NCBI RefSeq assembly: GCF_003259695.1 | Contig: NZ_PZJH01000004.1 | Span: forward strand, 1-64,000 | Source of the DNA: Macrococcus epidermidis | GTDB taxonomy: Bacteria; Bacillota; Bacilli; Staphylococcales; Staphylococcaceae | Direction of reading: 5' to 3' | DNA length: 64,000 bases | Shown: positions 6,487 through 15,481 of the stretch, in pieces | Layout of the letters: every line of letters starts with the position of its first letter | Numbering within the stretch: the stretch's first letter is position 1 | Made by a program: the position numbers and the translations under genes | The notes under the pieces: model-generated | Told to the model about the DNA's origin: nothing | Database searches by the model: none | What the model saw: only the letters and a program-made list of their open reading frames with translations

Positions 6487-7370
6487 GTATTTAATATAGA
6501 TATGAATAGCACGACACCGAGTATAATCATCATTCCAGCACATTGGATGATATCAAATGGTTGTTTCAGCCAAACAATACTGAGAATAACTGCTGTTAAT
6601 GGTTCAATACATCCGAGTAGCGCAGTAAGTTGTGGATCGATATATTTTACGCTGAGTAGATATAGGAAGAAGGCTAGCGCGGTTCCAACGATGATAACGA
6701 ATATGAGATAAATGTTAAACATTGCACCGTATGACAGTGGATTGATCTGCCAGTGTCTATTGAATAGACTGATAAACAATCCTGCTATAAGCATCGCCCA
6801 TCCAATAATAACGAGTGGGGTATTACGGACAAAGAGTCTTCCGGCGTACATTGTATAGAACGCTGCTGCGATTGCTGATAATAATCCCCAGATAATTGCT
6901 GCTGGCGGTACGACAACATTGTTAATATTACCGCTCGTGAGCAATAGAAATGTTCCGAATGATGAGACGAGTATAATGATCAGATCTATCGCTCTAAACT
7001 CTGTCTTACGTGTAATAAGCAGGAAAGTCAGTATGACAATCGGCGCTAAATATTGTAAGAGCGTCGCTACTGCTGCATTACCCGCTTCTATTGATGCTAG
7101 AAATGTATACTGTACCGCAAGCATTCCAAATATTGAATAAATCACAAGCTGGAAAAATGTATGCTTATCGCGAAATACATTCAGTATATTTTGCTTCCTT
7201 ATCATGGCCAGGCAAAGCAAAAAGATACCGCTTAAGATTAATCTAATGGTTATAAACCAATCAAGTGGTACGCTATAGCCTTGAAAGATTTGCTGGGATA
7301 CGGTGCCTCCGACACCCCAGAATATTGACCCTAATGTGACAAACATAATCCCTTTTAATTTATTATTCAT
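6459..7370 (-). CDS. DMT-superfamily (EamA) transporter
   Basis: A 303-residue membrane protein with 10 predicted helices in two EamA repeats (about 5-135 and 150-295). The second repeat holds the typical SAIAAAFYTMYAGRL and LGCIEPLTAVILS stretches. Family members export amino acids or other metabolites; the substrate is not predictable. The start at 7370 follows AAAGGAG with normal spacing; a longer reading would begin at a TTG that precedes this site. It is convergent with the MFS exporter. Confidence 0.82.
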   Translation of the reverse strand: MNNKLKGIMFVTLGSIFWGVGGTVSQQIFQGYSVPLDWFITIRLILSGIFLLCLAMIRKQNILNVFRDKHTFFQLVIYSIFGMLAVQYTFLASIEAGNAAVATLLQYLAPIVILTFLLITRKTEFRAIDLIIILVSSFGTFLLLTSGNINNVVVPPAAIIWGLLSAIAAAFYTMYAGRLFVRNTPLVIIGWAMLIAGLFISLFNRHWQINPLSYGAMFNIYLIFVIIVGTALAFFLYLLSVKYIDPQLTALLGCIEPLTAVILSIVWLKQPFDIIQCAGMMIILGVVLFISILNTKEKNQASH

Positions 7371-7561
7371 CACGTCACTCCTTTCAAGCAATATATAGAT
7401 TATAAAGATGTCAATATCATAATGTCAATATCATATGTACATTGTTTGCTTAGAAAAGACAAAATTATATTTTCAAGATGGATGAAAGTTAGAAAACTAC
7501 TAATCAGTATGGTAAAATGGCGTAATATAGGTTTGTGAATTAAGCGTGAAACAAATCAAAT

Positions 7562-7939
7562 TTATTGGTTAAATAATGAATGGAATAATTGAAAGAGTGC
7601 ATAGAAAGTAAATAGCCATATGAGTAGAATTGGCAATGCAAAATACCAGCGTTTTAAATCTTTACGCGTCAAACTTTGAGCTTCATGCTGGCATTGAGTA
7701 AAGATGTCATCAGGAATCAGTTTAATGGTAGAACTAATGAATAATGGTAACAAGATAATGTCATCTAAAAATCCTAGTACTGGAATAAAATCAGGTATTA
7801 GGTCTATAGGGGACAGTGCATAAATGATGGTGATAAGCGCCAATACTTTAGCAAGTATTGGTGTTTCTTTTTTATGTAAAGCGATAAATATAGCTGGAAC
7901 ATCTATTTTTAATTGTTTAGCGCGTTGCTTTAAGTTCAT
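7562..7939 (-). CDS. YkvA/DUF1232 membrane protein
   Basis: A 125-residue membrane protein. The family core IYALSPIDLIPDFIP lies at about 40-54, followed by GFLDD. A C-terminal hydrophobic segment (about 95-120) adds a membrane anchor. Function in this family is not established. Single gene; the intergenic stretches 7392-7561 and 7940-8015 show no further feature I can support. Confidence 0.82.
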   Translation of the reverse strand: MNLKQRAKQLKIDVPAIFIALHKKETPILAKVLALITIIYALSPIDLIPDFIPVLGFLDDIILLPLFISSTIKLIPDDIFTQCQHEAQSLTRKDLKRWYFALPILLIWLFTFYALFQLFHSLFNQ

Positions 7940-8015
7940 CTTTTAACCTCGATAGTTTTTAGTCATAATATCGAATATAATATAAAGATGCAAATTATAG
8001 ATAGGACGTGATAGC

Positions 8016-8825
8016 TTGGCTTCAGTAAGAGGAGTGTTATTTGCATTACAGGATATGCATTATGTCAGTGGACGATGTGTGCTAACTGAAATCACAACGG
8101 GAACAACGAGCAAAGTATTCTTTATCGATGAATTTGATAAGAAATATATTCTTAAACTCAATCCACCATTATCAATTCAGTCTGAAAGTCAGTTTCTGAA
8201 AAGATATCAGCAAATAGAGGTTTTTCCTGAGTGTATTACGACAGATGATACAACATATATATTAATGGAACATATGAAAGGTTCGATGCTGAATGGGCAT
8301 TACAGTAAATTAAAGATACTAGATAAGATAAATTTTATGAATCAATATGAATATTGTGATAGCAGAGTCGGTTATATCAATGATTTAAAACCTGATTTTA
8401 AAATATTCTTAAAAGATGAACTGGCATTAGAACGACTGGTCATCGATGATTATTATGATAGTGAAGCATTGTTTGATGCCTTGGGCACTGTAGCATTACC
8501 AGAAGAAGCACCGAAATATGTTCATGGCGATTTCGGTTATCATAATTTTATTATGCAAAAAGAAGTGCTATCTGTAATCGATCCAACTCCGATGCAGAAT
8601 TTGATATTATATGAACTATTGTTTTTATATTGTTCAAGTCCTTATGACATCAATGAAGAAACACTGCGTGCATATTATGACTATTATTTAAAGTTTAGCT
8701 GGATTGAGTATAAAGAATTTTTAATATATGCAAGAATTATTATGGCTTTACGGCTTTCAACGAGTACTAGACATCATCCGGAAGATACAGCACAGTATGT
8801 GGCGTTGCTAAATGAATTATTTTAG
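8016..8825 (+). CDS. aminoglycoside phosphotransferase-fold kinase
   Basis: A 269-residue protein of the APH/choline kinase-like fold. The catalytic loop HGDFGYHN is at 170-177, with Asp172 as base and Asn177 as metal ligand, and the metal-binding Asp is in VIDP (near 189). An N-lobe lysine is plausible at YILKLNP. The substrate may be a small alcohol or an antibiotic; resistance is not implied. The start is a TTG 7 bases behind AGGACG. An AAA-type kinase gene follows after 25 bases, so they probably form an operon. Confidence 0.78.
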   Translation: MASVRGVLFALQDMHYVSGRCVLTEITTGTTSKVFFIDEFDKKYILKLNPPLSIQSESQFLKRYQQIEVFPECITTDDTTYILMEHMKGSMLNGHYSKLKILDKINFMNQYEYCDSRVGYINDLKPDFKIFLKDELALERLVIDDYYDSEALFDALGTVALPEEAPKYVHGDFGYHNFIMQKEVLSVIDPTPMQNLILYELLFLYCSSPYDINEETLRAYYDYYLKFSWIEYKEFLIYARIIMALRLSTSTRHHPEDTAQYVALLNELF

Positions 8826-8850
8826 ATAATAAAGATTTTGGGGGTTACCT

Positions 8851-9348
8851 ATGAAAAAGATAATAGTAATCGGTTGTCCTGGAAGCGGAAAAAGTACGTT
8901 TTCTCGTAATCTCAGTAAATGTTTAGATATACCAGTTATTCATCTTGATCTTTTGAACTGGAAGTCAGATCGAACTGTAGTAGAAAGAGAAGTATTTTTG
9001 AATCGACAAAGGGAAGCGTTAAAAGGTGAGACGTGGATTATTGACGGGAATTATGGATCAACCATTGAGATGCGCATCGCTGCATGTGACACGATTTATT
9101 TCTTAGACTTACCGGTTGAAGTTTGTCTGGAGAGTATCGAGCAAAGAAAAAGAAAAGAGAGGCCAGATATGCCTTGGATAGAGACTAATGAAACGGATTC
9201 AGAATTTATTGCATTCATTAAACAATATAATATTGTGAGCAGACCAAAAGTAATTGAGCTACTAGAGAAATATCCCGATAAAAAGCAGGTAATTTTCCAG
9301 TCACGTGAAGCAGTGAATGGTTATATTAATGATTATTTGAAGCAATAG
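8851..9348 (+). CDS. P-loop nucleotide kinase-like protein (topology-modulation/FlaR type)
   Basis: A 165-residue P-loop protein with Walker A GCPGSGKST at 8-16, an HLDLLNW motif near 31-37 and the WIIDGNYGST segment (about 62-71). These are typical of the adenylate kinase-like family often annotated as DNA topology modulation protein. The biochemical role is not known. GGGGG precedes the ATG. It follows the APH-fold gene. The stop codon lies inside the first unit of the tandem hairpin array 9344-9493. Confidence 0.75.
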   Translation: MKKIIVIGCPGSGKSTFSRNLSKCLDIPVIHLDLLNWKSDRTVVEREVFLNRQREALKGETWIIDGNYGSTIEMRIAACDTIYFLDLPVEVCLESIEQRKRKERPDMPWIETNETDSEFIAFIKQYNIVSRPKVIELLEKYPDKKQVIFQSREAVNGYINDYLKQ

Positions 9349-9493
9349 CGGAATCGAGTGGTAAAGAGAGAAGATATCGCTAAAACTGAAGCGTAATAGC
9401 GGAATCGAGTAATGAAGATAAAAGATACCGCTAAAACTGGAGCGCAATAGCGGAATCGAGTGGTAAAGAGAGAAGATACCGCTAAAACTGCCG
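9344..9493. repeat. tandem hairpin array 1 (51-bp unit, 3 copies)
   Basis: Units begin AATAGCGGAATCGAG at 9344, 9395 and 9446, so the period is exactly 51. In each, TAGCGGAATC faces GATACCGCTA (GATATCGCTA in the first), giving a 10-bp stem with one or two mismatches. The array starts over the stop codon of the kinase gene and runs up to the clpP-side terminator. It has no long ORF. Confidence 0.85.
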
Positions 9494-9497
9494 AAAA

Positions 9498-9531
9498 AAA
9501 TCCCAATGCATCAAAATGCGCATTGGGATTT
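9498..9531 (-). terminator. terminator of the clpP paralogue
   Basis: 12-bp stem (AAATCCCAATGC at 9498-9509 with 9520-9531) followed on the minus strand by a run of T. It lies 5 bases beyond the stop of the minus-strand gene. Confidence 0.85.
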
Positions 9532-9536
9532 ATGAT

Positions 9537-10091
9537 CTAGATTTCTTTTTGATTTTCGATAATTTTATTGACGATACCGTACTCTAAAGCTTCTTGTGTG
9601 CTTAACCAGTAATCACGACCTGTATGTTGTTCAACTTCTTCTACAGATTTGCCAGTTTCACGTGCGATTAATTCGTTTAATTTTTGACGTGTACGGATAA
9701 TTTCTTTTGCAGTAATTTCCATGTTGGACGCTTGTCCTTGTGTACCACCACTTGGTTGGTGAATCATGAAGCGTGTATTAGGTAATGCGTAGCGATTTTC
9801 TTTCTTACCTGATAAGTAAATTAATACGCCTGCACTAACTACCCATCCTGCACCAATAATTTTAACTTCTGATTCGATGAAATTAATCATATCATGTATT
9901 AAATAACCTGAATCTACATGTCCACCTGGAGAAGAGATGATTAATTTAATCGGATCATGATTGATTGAATCTAATAATAATAATTGATTAACAACTTCTT
10001 TCGCTGATTTATCATCAATACCACCTGAGATTAAGATTGTGCGTGATTCTATCATTTTTTCTAACATAAGATCTTTATTTTCGTTTGTCAT
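9537..10091 (-). CDS. ClpP-family serine protease (paralogue)
   Basis: A 184-residue ClpP-type peptidase. The catalytic triad is visible as Ser86 (WVVSAG), His111 (MIHQPSGG) and Asp160 (TGRDYW). SSPGGHVDSG near 53-62 is the family's oxyanion-side motif. It differs clearly from the housekeeping staphylococcal ClpP (that one has GMAASMG around the serine), so it is a second, ClpP2-like enzyme. It may form mixed barrels with the main ClpP. AGGAGG precedes the ATG. A CtsR-type box (10134-10150) lies upstream, suggesting heat-shock control. Monocistronic, with its own terminator. Confidence 0.85.
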   Translation of the reverse strand: MTNENKDLMLEKMIESRTILISGGIDDKSAKEVVNQLLLLDSINHDPIKLIISSPGGHVDSGYLIHDMINFIESEVKIIGAGWVVSAGVLIYLSGKKENRYALPNTRFMIHQPSGGTQGQASNMEITAKEIIRTRQKLNELIARETGKSVEEVEQHTGRDYWLSTQEALEYGIVNKIIENQKEI

Positions 10092-10133
10092 AATGTGCCT
10101 CCTATAAGCTTATTAATTATATTTTATTTGTTT

Positions 10134-10150
10134 GGTCAATTTAAGTCAAA
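10134..10150. promoter_or_regulatory. CtsR-type operator upstream of the clpP paralogue
   Basis: GGTCAATTTAAGTCAAA matches the tandem heptad RGTCAAA-N3-RGTCAAA at 13 of 14 heptad positions (final A of the first heptad is T). It overlaps a minus-strand -35 candidate (TTGACC), 43 bases before the clpP start codon. Confidence 0.7.
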
Positions 10151-10259
10151 GAATATGGATTATTAGAACTCAACAAAAAAAATAACTTGTATATGCATAA
10201 TAATTATTTTTATTAAGAGATAATCTGCTATGATGTATAAAAACAATCGAGGTAATAAT

Positions 10260-10577
10260 ATGAATAATTCATTTGAAGCAATTATTGAACAATCAATCAA
10301 GATTAGAAAACAGTATCATGCATTAGAAGTATCACACCATCAATCTGAATGGTCTTTAGAAGAAGATGCTTTAGCATTTTTAACAGATGCAGCACTTGTC
10401 GGTCGGTTAGTAATGGATAAAGAAAAACGTTGGCCAAAACCTAATAGTGAAGGAGAGCTTGGTTATAAAATTGCAGAATCAATTTGGTGGTTAATTAATA
10501 TTGCAGAACGTAGTGATATTGATATCGCAAAAGTATTACCGGAAGTGTTAAATAAGCTGGAACAAAATACAAAGTAG
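10260..10577 (+). CDS. MazG-like family protein
   Basis: A 105-residue helical protein resembling MazG-like nucleotide pyrophosphohydrolases. The EEDALAFLTDAALVGR and GYKIAESIWWLINIAER helices match the conserved helices of that family, which may cleave nucleoside triphosphates. The complete EExxE + ExxD set is not obvious, so activity is uncertain. The start at 10260 follows GAGGT; an upstream in-frame ATG at 10230 lacks a ribosome site. It is divergent from the clpP paralogue. Confidence 0.7.
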   Translation: MNNSFEAIIEQSIKIRKQYHALEVSHHQSEWSLEEDALAFLTDAALVGRLVMDKEKRWPKPNSEGELGYKIAESIWWLINIAERSDIDIAKVLPEVLNKLEQNTK

Positions 10578-10671
10578 TAGGAAATTTTAAAAAATTTTAT
10601 TAATTCATTGCTTTTAAGCGCTAAAGTATGATAGAAATAATACTATATAATTTTTTAGGGTAGGTGTTTAA

Positions 10672-11718
10672 ATGAATATTAACGGTAAACAGTTTTTCTC
10701 AAATATATTAAATGGAATGGCAGCTGGTATCGTCGTTGCTTTAGTGCCGAATGCAATGCTTGGGGAGCTTTTTAAATATTTAGCAGGATATCATCCTGTG
10801 TTTACAAGTCTTGGACAATTATTGGTCATCTTTCAGTTTTGTTTAAGTGCGTTAGCTGGTATTACGATCAGTCAGCAATTTAAATTTAACGGTTTACAGA
10901 CAGCGATACTTTCTGGTGCTTCTGTACTTGGTTCAGGTGCCGTTCAATTTAATGGTAAAGGTTTTATGTTTGCAGGAATCGGTGACATTATAAACATGAT
11001 GTTAACCGTCGCGCTTAGTGCTTTTGTTTTAATTTTACTAGGAAATAAGATGGGCAGTTTGAATATCGTCTTTTTACCTTTGTTTGCAGGAATTTTACCT
11101 GGATTTATCGGTTCTCTTACACTACCATACGTAAAACAATTTACGGGTGCGATTGGTCAGGTCATTCAGCATTTTACGACTTTAAACCCACTCTTAATGT
11201 GTATTTTGATTGCGATTAGTTATAGTCTTTTGATGGCAACACCAATTTCTCTTGTTGCAATTGCAACTGTTATTAGTTTATCGGGGCTAGGGAGCGGCGC
11301 AGCAAACCTAGGTATCGTTGCATGTTGTTACACATTCTTATTCGGAGCACTGCGTGTGAATGATAAAGGCACAATCATCACATTAATTATTGGTGCAGCG
11401 AAAATGATGATGCCGGTATATTTCAAACATCCTATTATTATGGTGCCGCTACTTATCAATGGTATCATTGGTGGATTGTGTGCTTACTTCTTTAACGTTC
11501 AAGGTACGCCGATGTCGGCTGGATTTGGATACACAGGACTAGTCGGTCCGATCAATGCCTTTAAATTTATGGACGGCACTGTAATGCAGAATGTAATGAG
11601 TTTATTGCTAGCTTATGTCATCATTCCGTTACCGATTGCATTTATGTCTCATCAATTACTGAAAAAAGTATTACCACGTTATAATGATGAAATATATCTT
11701 TATAAAGCTGAACATTAA
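10672..11718 (+). CDS. PTS IIC-type membrane protein (PfoR-like)
   Basis: A 348-residue integral membrane protein with about 9-10 helices of the PTS_EIIC_2 family. That family includes the clostridial PfoR protein and stand-alone sugar transporter IIC units. Glycine-rich segments such as SGASVLGSGAVQFNGKG (about 81-97) and TPMSAGFGYTGLVGPI (about 277-292) are typical. No IIA or IIB gene is adjacent, so the sugar and the mechanism stay open. GTAGGTG precedes the ATG. Its 3' side is the tandem hairpin array 2. Confidence 0.8.
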   Translation: MNINGKQFFSNILNGMAAGIVVALVPNAMLGELFKYLAGYHPVFTSLGQLLVIFQFCLSALAGITISQQFKFNGLQTAILSGASVLGSGAVQFNGKGFMFAGIGDIINMMLTVALSAFVLILLGNKMGSLNIVFLPLFAGILPGFIGSLTLPYVKQFTGAIGQVIQHFTTLNPLLMCILIAISYSLLMATPISLVAIATVISLSGLGSGAANLGIVACCYTFLFGALRVNDKGTIITLIIGAAKMMMPVYFKHPIIMVPLLINGIIGGLCAYFFNVQGTPMSAGFGYTGLVGPINAFKFMDGTVMQNVMSLLLAYVIIPLPIAFMSHQLLKKVLPRYNDEIYLYKAEH

Positions 11719-11728
11719 TATAAAGTAA

Positions 11729-11921
11729 GATGGCCCGGTTCCTTAAGAGAATCGGGCCAAATCACCATGTTTGGCCCGATTCCAGAGCAGAACCGTGCCA
11801 TATCACCTTATTTGGCCCGATTTCAGAGCAGAACCGTGCCATATCACCTTGTTTGCCCGATTCCAGAGCAGAACCGTGCCAAATCACCATATTTGGCCCG
11901 ATTCCATAAAAGAATCGGGCC
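11729..11921. repeat. tandem hairpin array 2 (41-bp unit, 5 copies)
   Basis: Units headed by (TT)TGGCCCG start at 11729, 11770, 11811, 11852 and 11892, giving a period of 41 (40 once, from a lost G). The first and last units fold into near-perfect or perfect stems (GGCCCGATTC with GAATCGGGCC). The three inner units carry GAACCGTGCC and have mismatched stems. It lies between convergent genes. Short open frames through it are repeats, not genes. Confidence 0.85.
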
Positions 11922-11927
11922 ACTTTT
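11893..11927. terminator. terminal hairpin of array 2, likely bidirectional terminator
   Basis: TGGCCCGATTC ... GAATCGGGCCA is a perfect stem of about 11 bp followed by CTTTTT on the plus strand. It serves the IIC gene and lies just beyond the convergent aminotransferase stop at 11933. Confidence 0.75.
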
Positions 11928-11932
11928 TAACG

Positions 11933-13087
11933 CTATTTATTATAATTTTTTAAAAATCGTTCTAATCTTACCATAGCCTCTTTAATTTCTTCCATACTTG
12001 ATGCAAATGATAATCTGATATGTCCCTCACCGTATTCTGAGAATGCACTTCCTGGTACAACTGCCAATCTTTCTTGATCCAATAGGTCTAAAGCAAATTG
12101 ATACGAATCGCTATTGTAAGCTGATATATCCGGGAAGATATAAAAGGCACCTTGTGGTTTTTCAACTGGTAATCCTAATCCGGTTAATTTTTCATATAAA
12201 AAATCTCTGCGTTCGATGTATGCTTTATTCATAATTTTTACTGTTTCTGAATCTTTGAATGCTTCTATCGCACCATATTGACTCGGTGTTGCTACACAGA
12301 TTGAATTATATAGATGTACTGATGTGACGTGAGTAATGAGTTCTGCATTAGACACAACGTAACCAATACGGGCACCTGTCACTGCGTGAGATTTAGATAG
12401 ACCATTGATAACAAATAAATTATTTCTCAGTTCAGGAAACTCTAAAAATGAATGATGTGGTGCGTCATATACATTTTCACTGTATATTTCATCTGTTACG
12501 ATAAAGATATCTTCGTCTTTTAACATATTTGCTAATCCTTGAATTTGTTCGTACGTTAATGTCTTACCTGTTGGATTCGTCGGATAGTTGAATAGTACTG
12601 CTTTTGTTTTAGGTGTTATTGCTGCTTTAATCGCTTCTGGTGTAGGTACGAGGTGTGTCTTAGAAGTATCAACGAGTACGACTTTAGCACCGAGCAGCTT
12701 TATGATAGGTTCATATCCTAAATAACATGGTGATGGTAAGATAACTTCATCTCCAGGATTGATGATTGTTCTAAATACATCATCAATCGCTTCTGATCCT
12801 CCGTTTGTAACTACAATCTCTGTTTCAGGATCATAATTGACATTAAATTTTTTCTGAATTGACTTTGCAATCTCATTTCTCAGCTCTATTAAACCTCTAT
12901 TATGTGTATAGCGTAGTTTATCATTTTCAATCGCCTCAATCATCGCATGTTTGACTGATGCAGGAGGAGCGAAATCTGACTGTCCTAATGTTAAATCGAT
13001 ACAATCTTCTAGACCTGCTGCTTTATTTGCAAACTCTCGCGTTCCAGGTATTGTTACTTCATTGATGAATTCATTTAATTGCGGCAT
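11933..13087 (-). CDS. class I/II PLP-dependent aminotransferase (PatA-like)
   Basis: A 384-residue fold-type I aminotransferase. Visible features are NGGSEAIDDVFR near 96-107, the NYPTNPTGKTL segment (about 168), TDEIYSE, and the PLP lysine in GLSKSHAVTGARIGY (about 233). It resembles the Bacillus PatA / staphylococcal aromatic or N-acetyl-diaminopimelate aminotransferases; the substrate cannot be settled by eye. The ATG at 13087 is preferred to the GTG three codons earlier. It is divergent from an amino-acid ABC transporter, which fits a role in amino-acid metabolism. Confidence 0.82.
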   Translation of the reverse strand: MPQLNEFINEVTIPGTREFANKAAGLEDCIDLTLGQSDFAPPASVKHAMIEAIENDKLRYTHNRGLIELRNEIAKSIQKKFNVNYDPETEIVVTNGGSEAIDDVFRTIINPGDEVILPSPCYLGYEPIIKLLGAKVVLVDTSKTHLVPTPEAIKAAITPKTKAVLFNYPTNPTGKTLTYEQIQGLANMLKDEDIFIVTDEIYSENVYDAPHHSFLEFPELRNNLFVINGLSKSHAVTGARIGYVVSNAELITHVTSVHLYNSICVATPSQYGAIEAFKDSETVKIMNKAYIERRDFLYEKLTGLGLPVEKPQGAFYIFPDISAYNSDSYQFALDLLDQERLAVVPGSAFSEYGEGHIRLSFASSMEEIKEAMVRLERFLKNYNK

Positions 13088-13192
13088 TTTATACACTTCT
13101 CTTTCAACTATTTTTGTTAATGATTATACGCTAACTCCCTTTAATAAGCAAAAGGATAAGCGAAATAAACAGAAAAAAATAATAATTCTGAC

Positions 13193-13221
13193 TTGTATAC
13201 TTATACATATAAGTGTATAAT
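13193..13221 (+). promoter_or_regulatory. promoter with overlapping palindrome, amino-acid ABC operon
   Basis: TTGTAT, 17 bases, TATAAT. The spacer and -10 hold an inverted repeat, TATACTTATA (13196-13205) facing TATAAGTGTA (13208-13217), complementary at 9 of 10 positions. It is a candidate repressor site; the regulator is not identified. Confidence 0.6.
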
Positions 13222-13248
13222 AAATTTTATCCAAAGGAGGGGAAGTCA

Positions 13249-14697
13249 TTGTCTTTTAAAAAGTTATTAAGTTATCTTATATTGATTGTTATGATTGCAA
13301 CGATTACACCATTTACGGCTCATGCAAAAACCGATCAATACGATACGATTAAGAAAAACGGTGTGCTGCGTGTCGGATTATCTGCCGATTATGCACCATA
13401 TGAATTTGAGAAAACGGTTAACGGAAAGCGAGAATATGCAGGTATTGATATCGAACTTTCAAAAAAATTAGCGAAAGATCTTGGTGTTGAATTAAAGATA
13501 GTAAATATGCAGTTCGATAGTTTACTTGGTGCTCTAAAGACTGGGAAGATTGACGTAATTATTTCCGGTATGTCACCAACACCTGAACGTAAAAAAGAAG
13601 TGGACTTCTCTGACTATTATATGCATGTTCAGCAGCGTATGATTATACAGAAGAAAGATGCAAAAAAGTTAAAATCAATTGAAGATTTCAAAGGAAAGAA
13701 CATTGGCGTTCAAAAACAAACAACACAAGAAGAGCTTGCCAAGACTGAAATTCCTGATGCGAACGTCACGTCACTGACACGTGTGCCTGAAATTATTATG
13801 TCTTTAAATACAGGTAAGATTGATGGCGTTGTATTAGAAGGTCCAGTTGGTGAAGCATATTTATCACAAAATACAAACTTAGCTTTCTCTGATATGCAGT
13901 TTGCTGATGAGAATAAAGGAACGGCAATTGCTCTGCCGAAAGATTCTCCAAAGTTACTTGATGCACTTAATAAAACGATTAAAGAAGTAGAAGATAAAGG
14001 ATTAATGAAAGGTTATAAAGATAAAGCGAATGAAGCGATGTTTGATGAAGGGTCATTTTTCAGTAAATATGGTTCATTCTTTATTCAGGGTATTGGTGCT
14101 ACAATCTTAATTTCATTAATCGGTGTAGTTTTAGGCTCAATCTTCGGTGGTATTCTCGCCTTTATGAAATTAAGCAAGAATATAATTTTAAAAACTTTAT
14201 CATGGATTTACATTGAGTTTATTCGTGGTACACCATTACTTGTTCAAGTATTTTTAGTTTATTTTGGAACAACAGCAGTACTAGGTATCGACTTATCAGC
14301 ATTTATTTGTGGTGCAATTGCGCTTGTCATTAACTGCGCTGCATATATTGCCGAAATTATTCGTGCCGGTATTAATGCGGTAGATAAAGGTCAAACTGAA
14401 GCAGCACGTTCTTTAGGTTTAAGCCATGCACAGACGATGAATAAAGTTGTGATGCCTCAAGCAATTAAAAATATCTTACCTGCTTTAGGTAATGAATTCG
14501 TCACTGTAATTAAAGAATCATCAATTGTTTCTGTTATCGGTGTTTCTGAATTGATGTTTAATGCACAAGTTGTTCAAGGTGCATCATTCGATCCATTTAC
14601 ACCATTATTGATTGCCGCAGTTGTATACTTCATCCTTACATTCGCACTAAGTCGAGTGATGAATGTATTTGAAAGGAGAATGAGGGTTAGTGATTAA
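13249..14697 (+). CDS. amino-acid ABC transporter, fused substrate-binding protein and permease
   Basis: A 482-residue fusion. The first ~27 residues are a signal peptide ending AHA. Residues about 35-265 are a family 3 solute-binding domain ([16 protein letters not shown] at its start, [15 protein letters not shown] further in). About 275-480 is a HisM/GlnP-type permease with the EAA-loop region [20 protein letters not shown]. It imports a polar amino acid, probably of the glutamine, arginine or cystine class. The start is TTG at 13249, 8 bases after AAAGGAGGGG; earlier in-frame starts precede that site. It overlaps the ATPase gene by 8 bases. Confidence 0.88.
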   Translation: MSFKKLLSYLILIVMIATITPFTAHAKTDQYDTIKKNGVLRVGLSADYAPYEFEKTVNGKREYAGIDIELSKKLAKDLGVELKIVNMQFDSLLGALKTGKIDVIISGMSPTPERKKEVDFSDYYMHVQQRMIIQKKDAKKLKSIEDFKGKNIGVQKQTTQEELAKTEIPDANVTSLTRVPEIIMSLNTGKIDGVVLEGPVGEAYLSQNTNLAFSDMQFADENKGTAIALPKDSPKLLDALNKTIKEVEDKGLMKGYKDKANEAMFDEGSFFSKYGSFFIQGIGATILISLIGVVLGSIFGGILAFMKLSKNIILKTLSWIYIEFIRGTPLLVQVFLVYFGTTAVLGIDLSAFICGAIALVINCAAYIAEIIRAGINAVDKGQTEAARSLGLSHAQTMNKVVMPQAIKNILPALGNEFVTVIKESSIVSVIGVSELMFNAQVVQGASFDPFTPLLIAAVVYFILTFALSRVMNVFERRMRVSD

Positions 14698-15412
14698 AGT
14701 AAATAATTTGCATAAATATTTTGGTAAGGTTGAAGTGTTAAAAGGCATTGATCTTGAAATTTCAGAAGGAGAGGTTGTTGCAATTATCGGTCCATCTGGT
14801 AGTGGTAAATCAACGTTGTTACGTTGTTTAAATCTACTGGAAACACCGACGAGCGGTGAAATTATATTTGAAGGTAACGCTCTCACTGCTAAAGGAACTG
14901 ATATAAATAAACTCCGTCAGAAGATGGGGATGGTATTCCAAAGCTTTAATCTCTTTCCGCATAAGACAGCTAAAGAGAACTTAATGCTTGCGCCATCATT
15001 ACTAGGTAAGGGTAAGAAAAGTGAATTGGAAACAAAAGCATTAGATTTATTAGAAAAAGTCGGATTATCTGATAGAGCAGATAATTATCCTTCGCAATTA
15101 TCTGGTGGTCAAAAACAGCGTGTAGCGATTGCCAGAGCGCTTGCTATGGATCCGGATGTTATCTTATTCGACGAGCCAACGTCAGCGCTTGATCCTGAAG
15201 TAGTAGGCGATGTATTAGCTGTTATGAAGAAGCTGGCTGAAGAAGGAATGACGATGGTCGTCGTAACCCATGAGATGGGTTTTGCCAGAGAAGTTGCTGA
15301 CAGAGTTGTATTTATGGATAATGGCGTCGTTCAGGAAGATGCACCACCAGAACAATTATTTAATAACCCTCAAAATGAACGTGCGAAAGCATTTTTATCG
15401 AAAGTTTTATAA
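14690..15412 (+). CDS. amino-acid ABC transporter ATP-binding protein (GlnQ-like)
   Basis: A 240-residue ABC ATPase with Walker [10 protein letters not shown] (34-42), Q-loop MVFQSFNLF, signature LSGGQKQR (about 134-141), Walker [13 protein letters not shown] and the switch histidine in VVTHEM. The family powers polar amino-acid uptake. It starts at a GTG inside the end of the fused binding-protein/permease gene, so the pair is translationally coupled. A perfect hairpin terminator follows at 15449. Confidence 0.92.
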   Translation: MIKVNNLHKYFGKVEVLKGIDLEISEGEVVAIIGPSGSGKSTLLRCLNLLETPTSGEIIFEGNALTAKGTDINKLRQKMGMVFQSFNLFPHKTAKENLMLAPSLLGKGKKSELETKALDLLEKVGLSDRADNYPSQLSGGQKQRVAIARALAMDPDVILFDEPTSALDPEVVGDVLAVMKKLAEEGMTMVVVTHEMGFAREVADRVVFMDNGVVQEDAPPEQLFNNPQNERAKAFLSKVL

Positions 15413-15448
15413 TGCTTCGTAAATATTATTAAGCAAAGTGAGAAAACT

Positions 15449-15481
15449 GCTACAATCAAATTTGATTGTAGCTTCTTTGTT
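15449..15481 (+). terminator. terminator of the amino-acid ABC operon
   Basis: GCTACAATCAAA and its exact complement form a 24-base palindrome, followed by TTCTTTGTTTT. Confidence 0.85.

Noticed and set aside
8016-8825. Aminoglycoside resistance gene
   Set aside because: The APH fold is shared by many housekeeping kinases; similarity to known resistance enzymes cannot be seen by eye, so only the fold is reported.
9344-9493. Possible CRISPR array (regular 51-bp spacing)
   Set aside because: The linkers are not unique spacers; whole units repeat, and no cas gene is near. The 29315-29527 array is rejected for the same reason.
11767-11976. Two open frames across 11767-11976
   Set aside because: They are created by the 41-bp tandem repeat; the peptide is the same string repeated, and no ribosome site is present.
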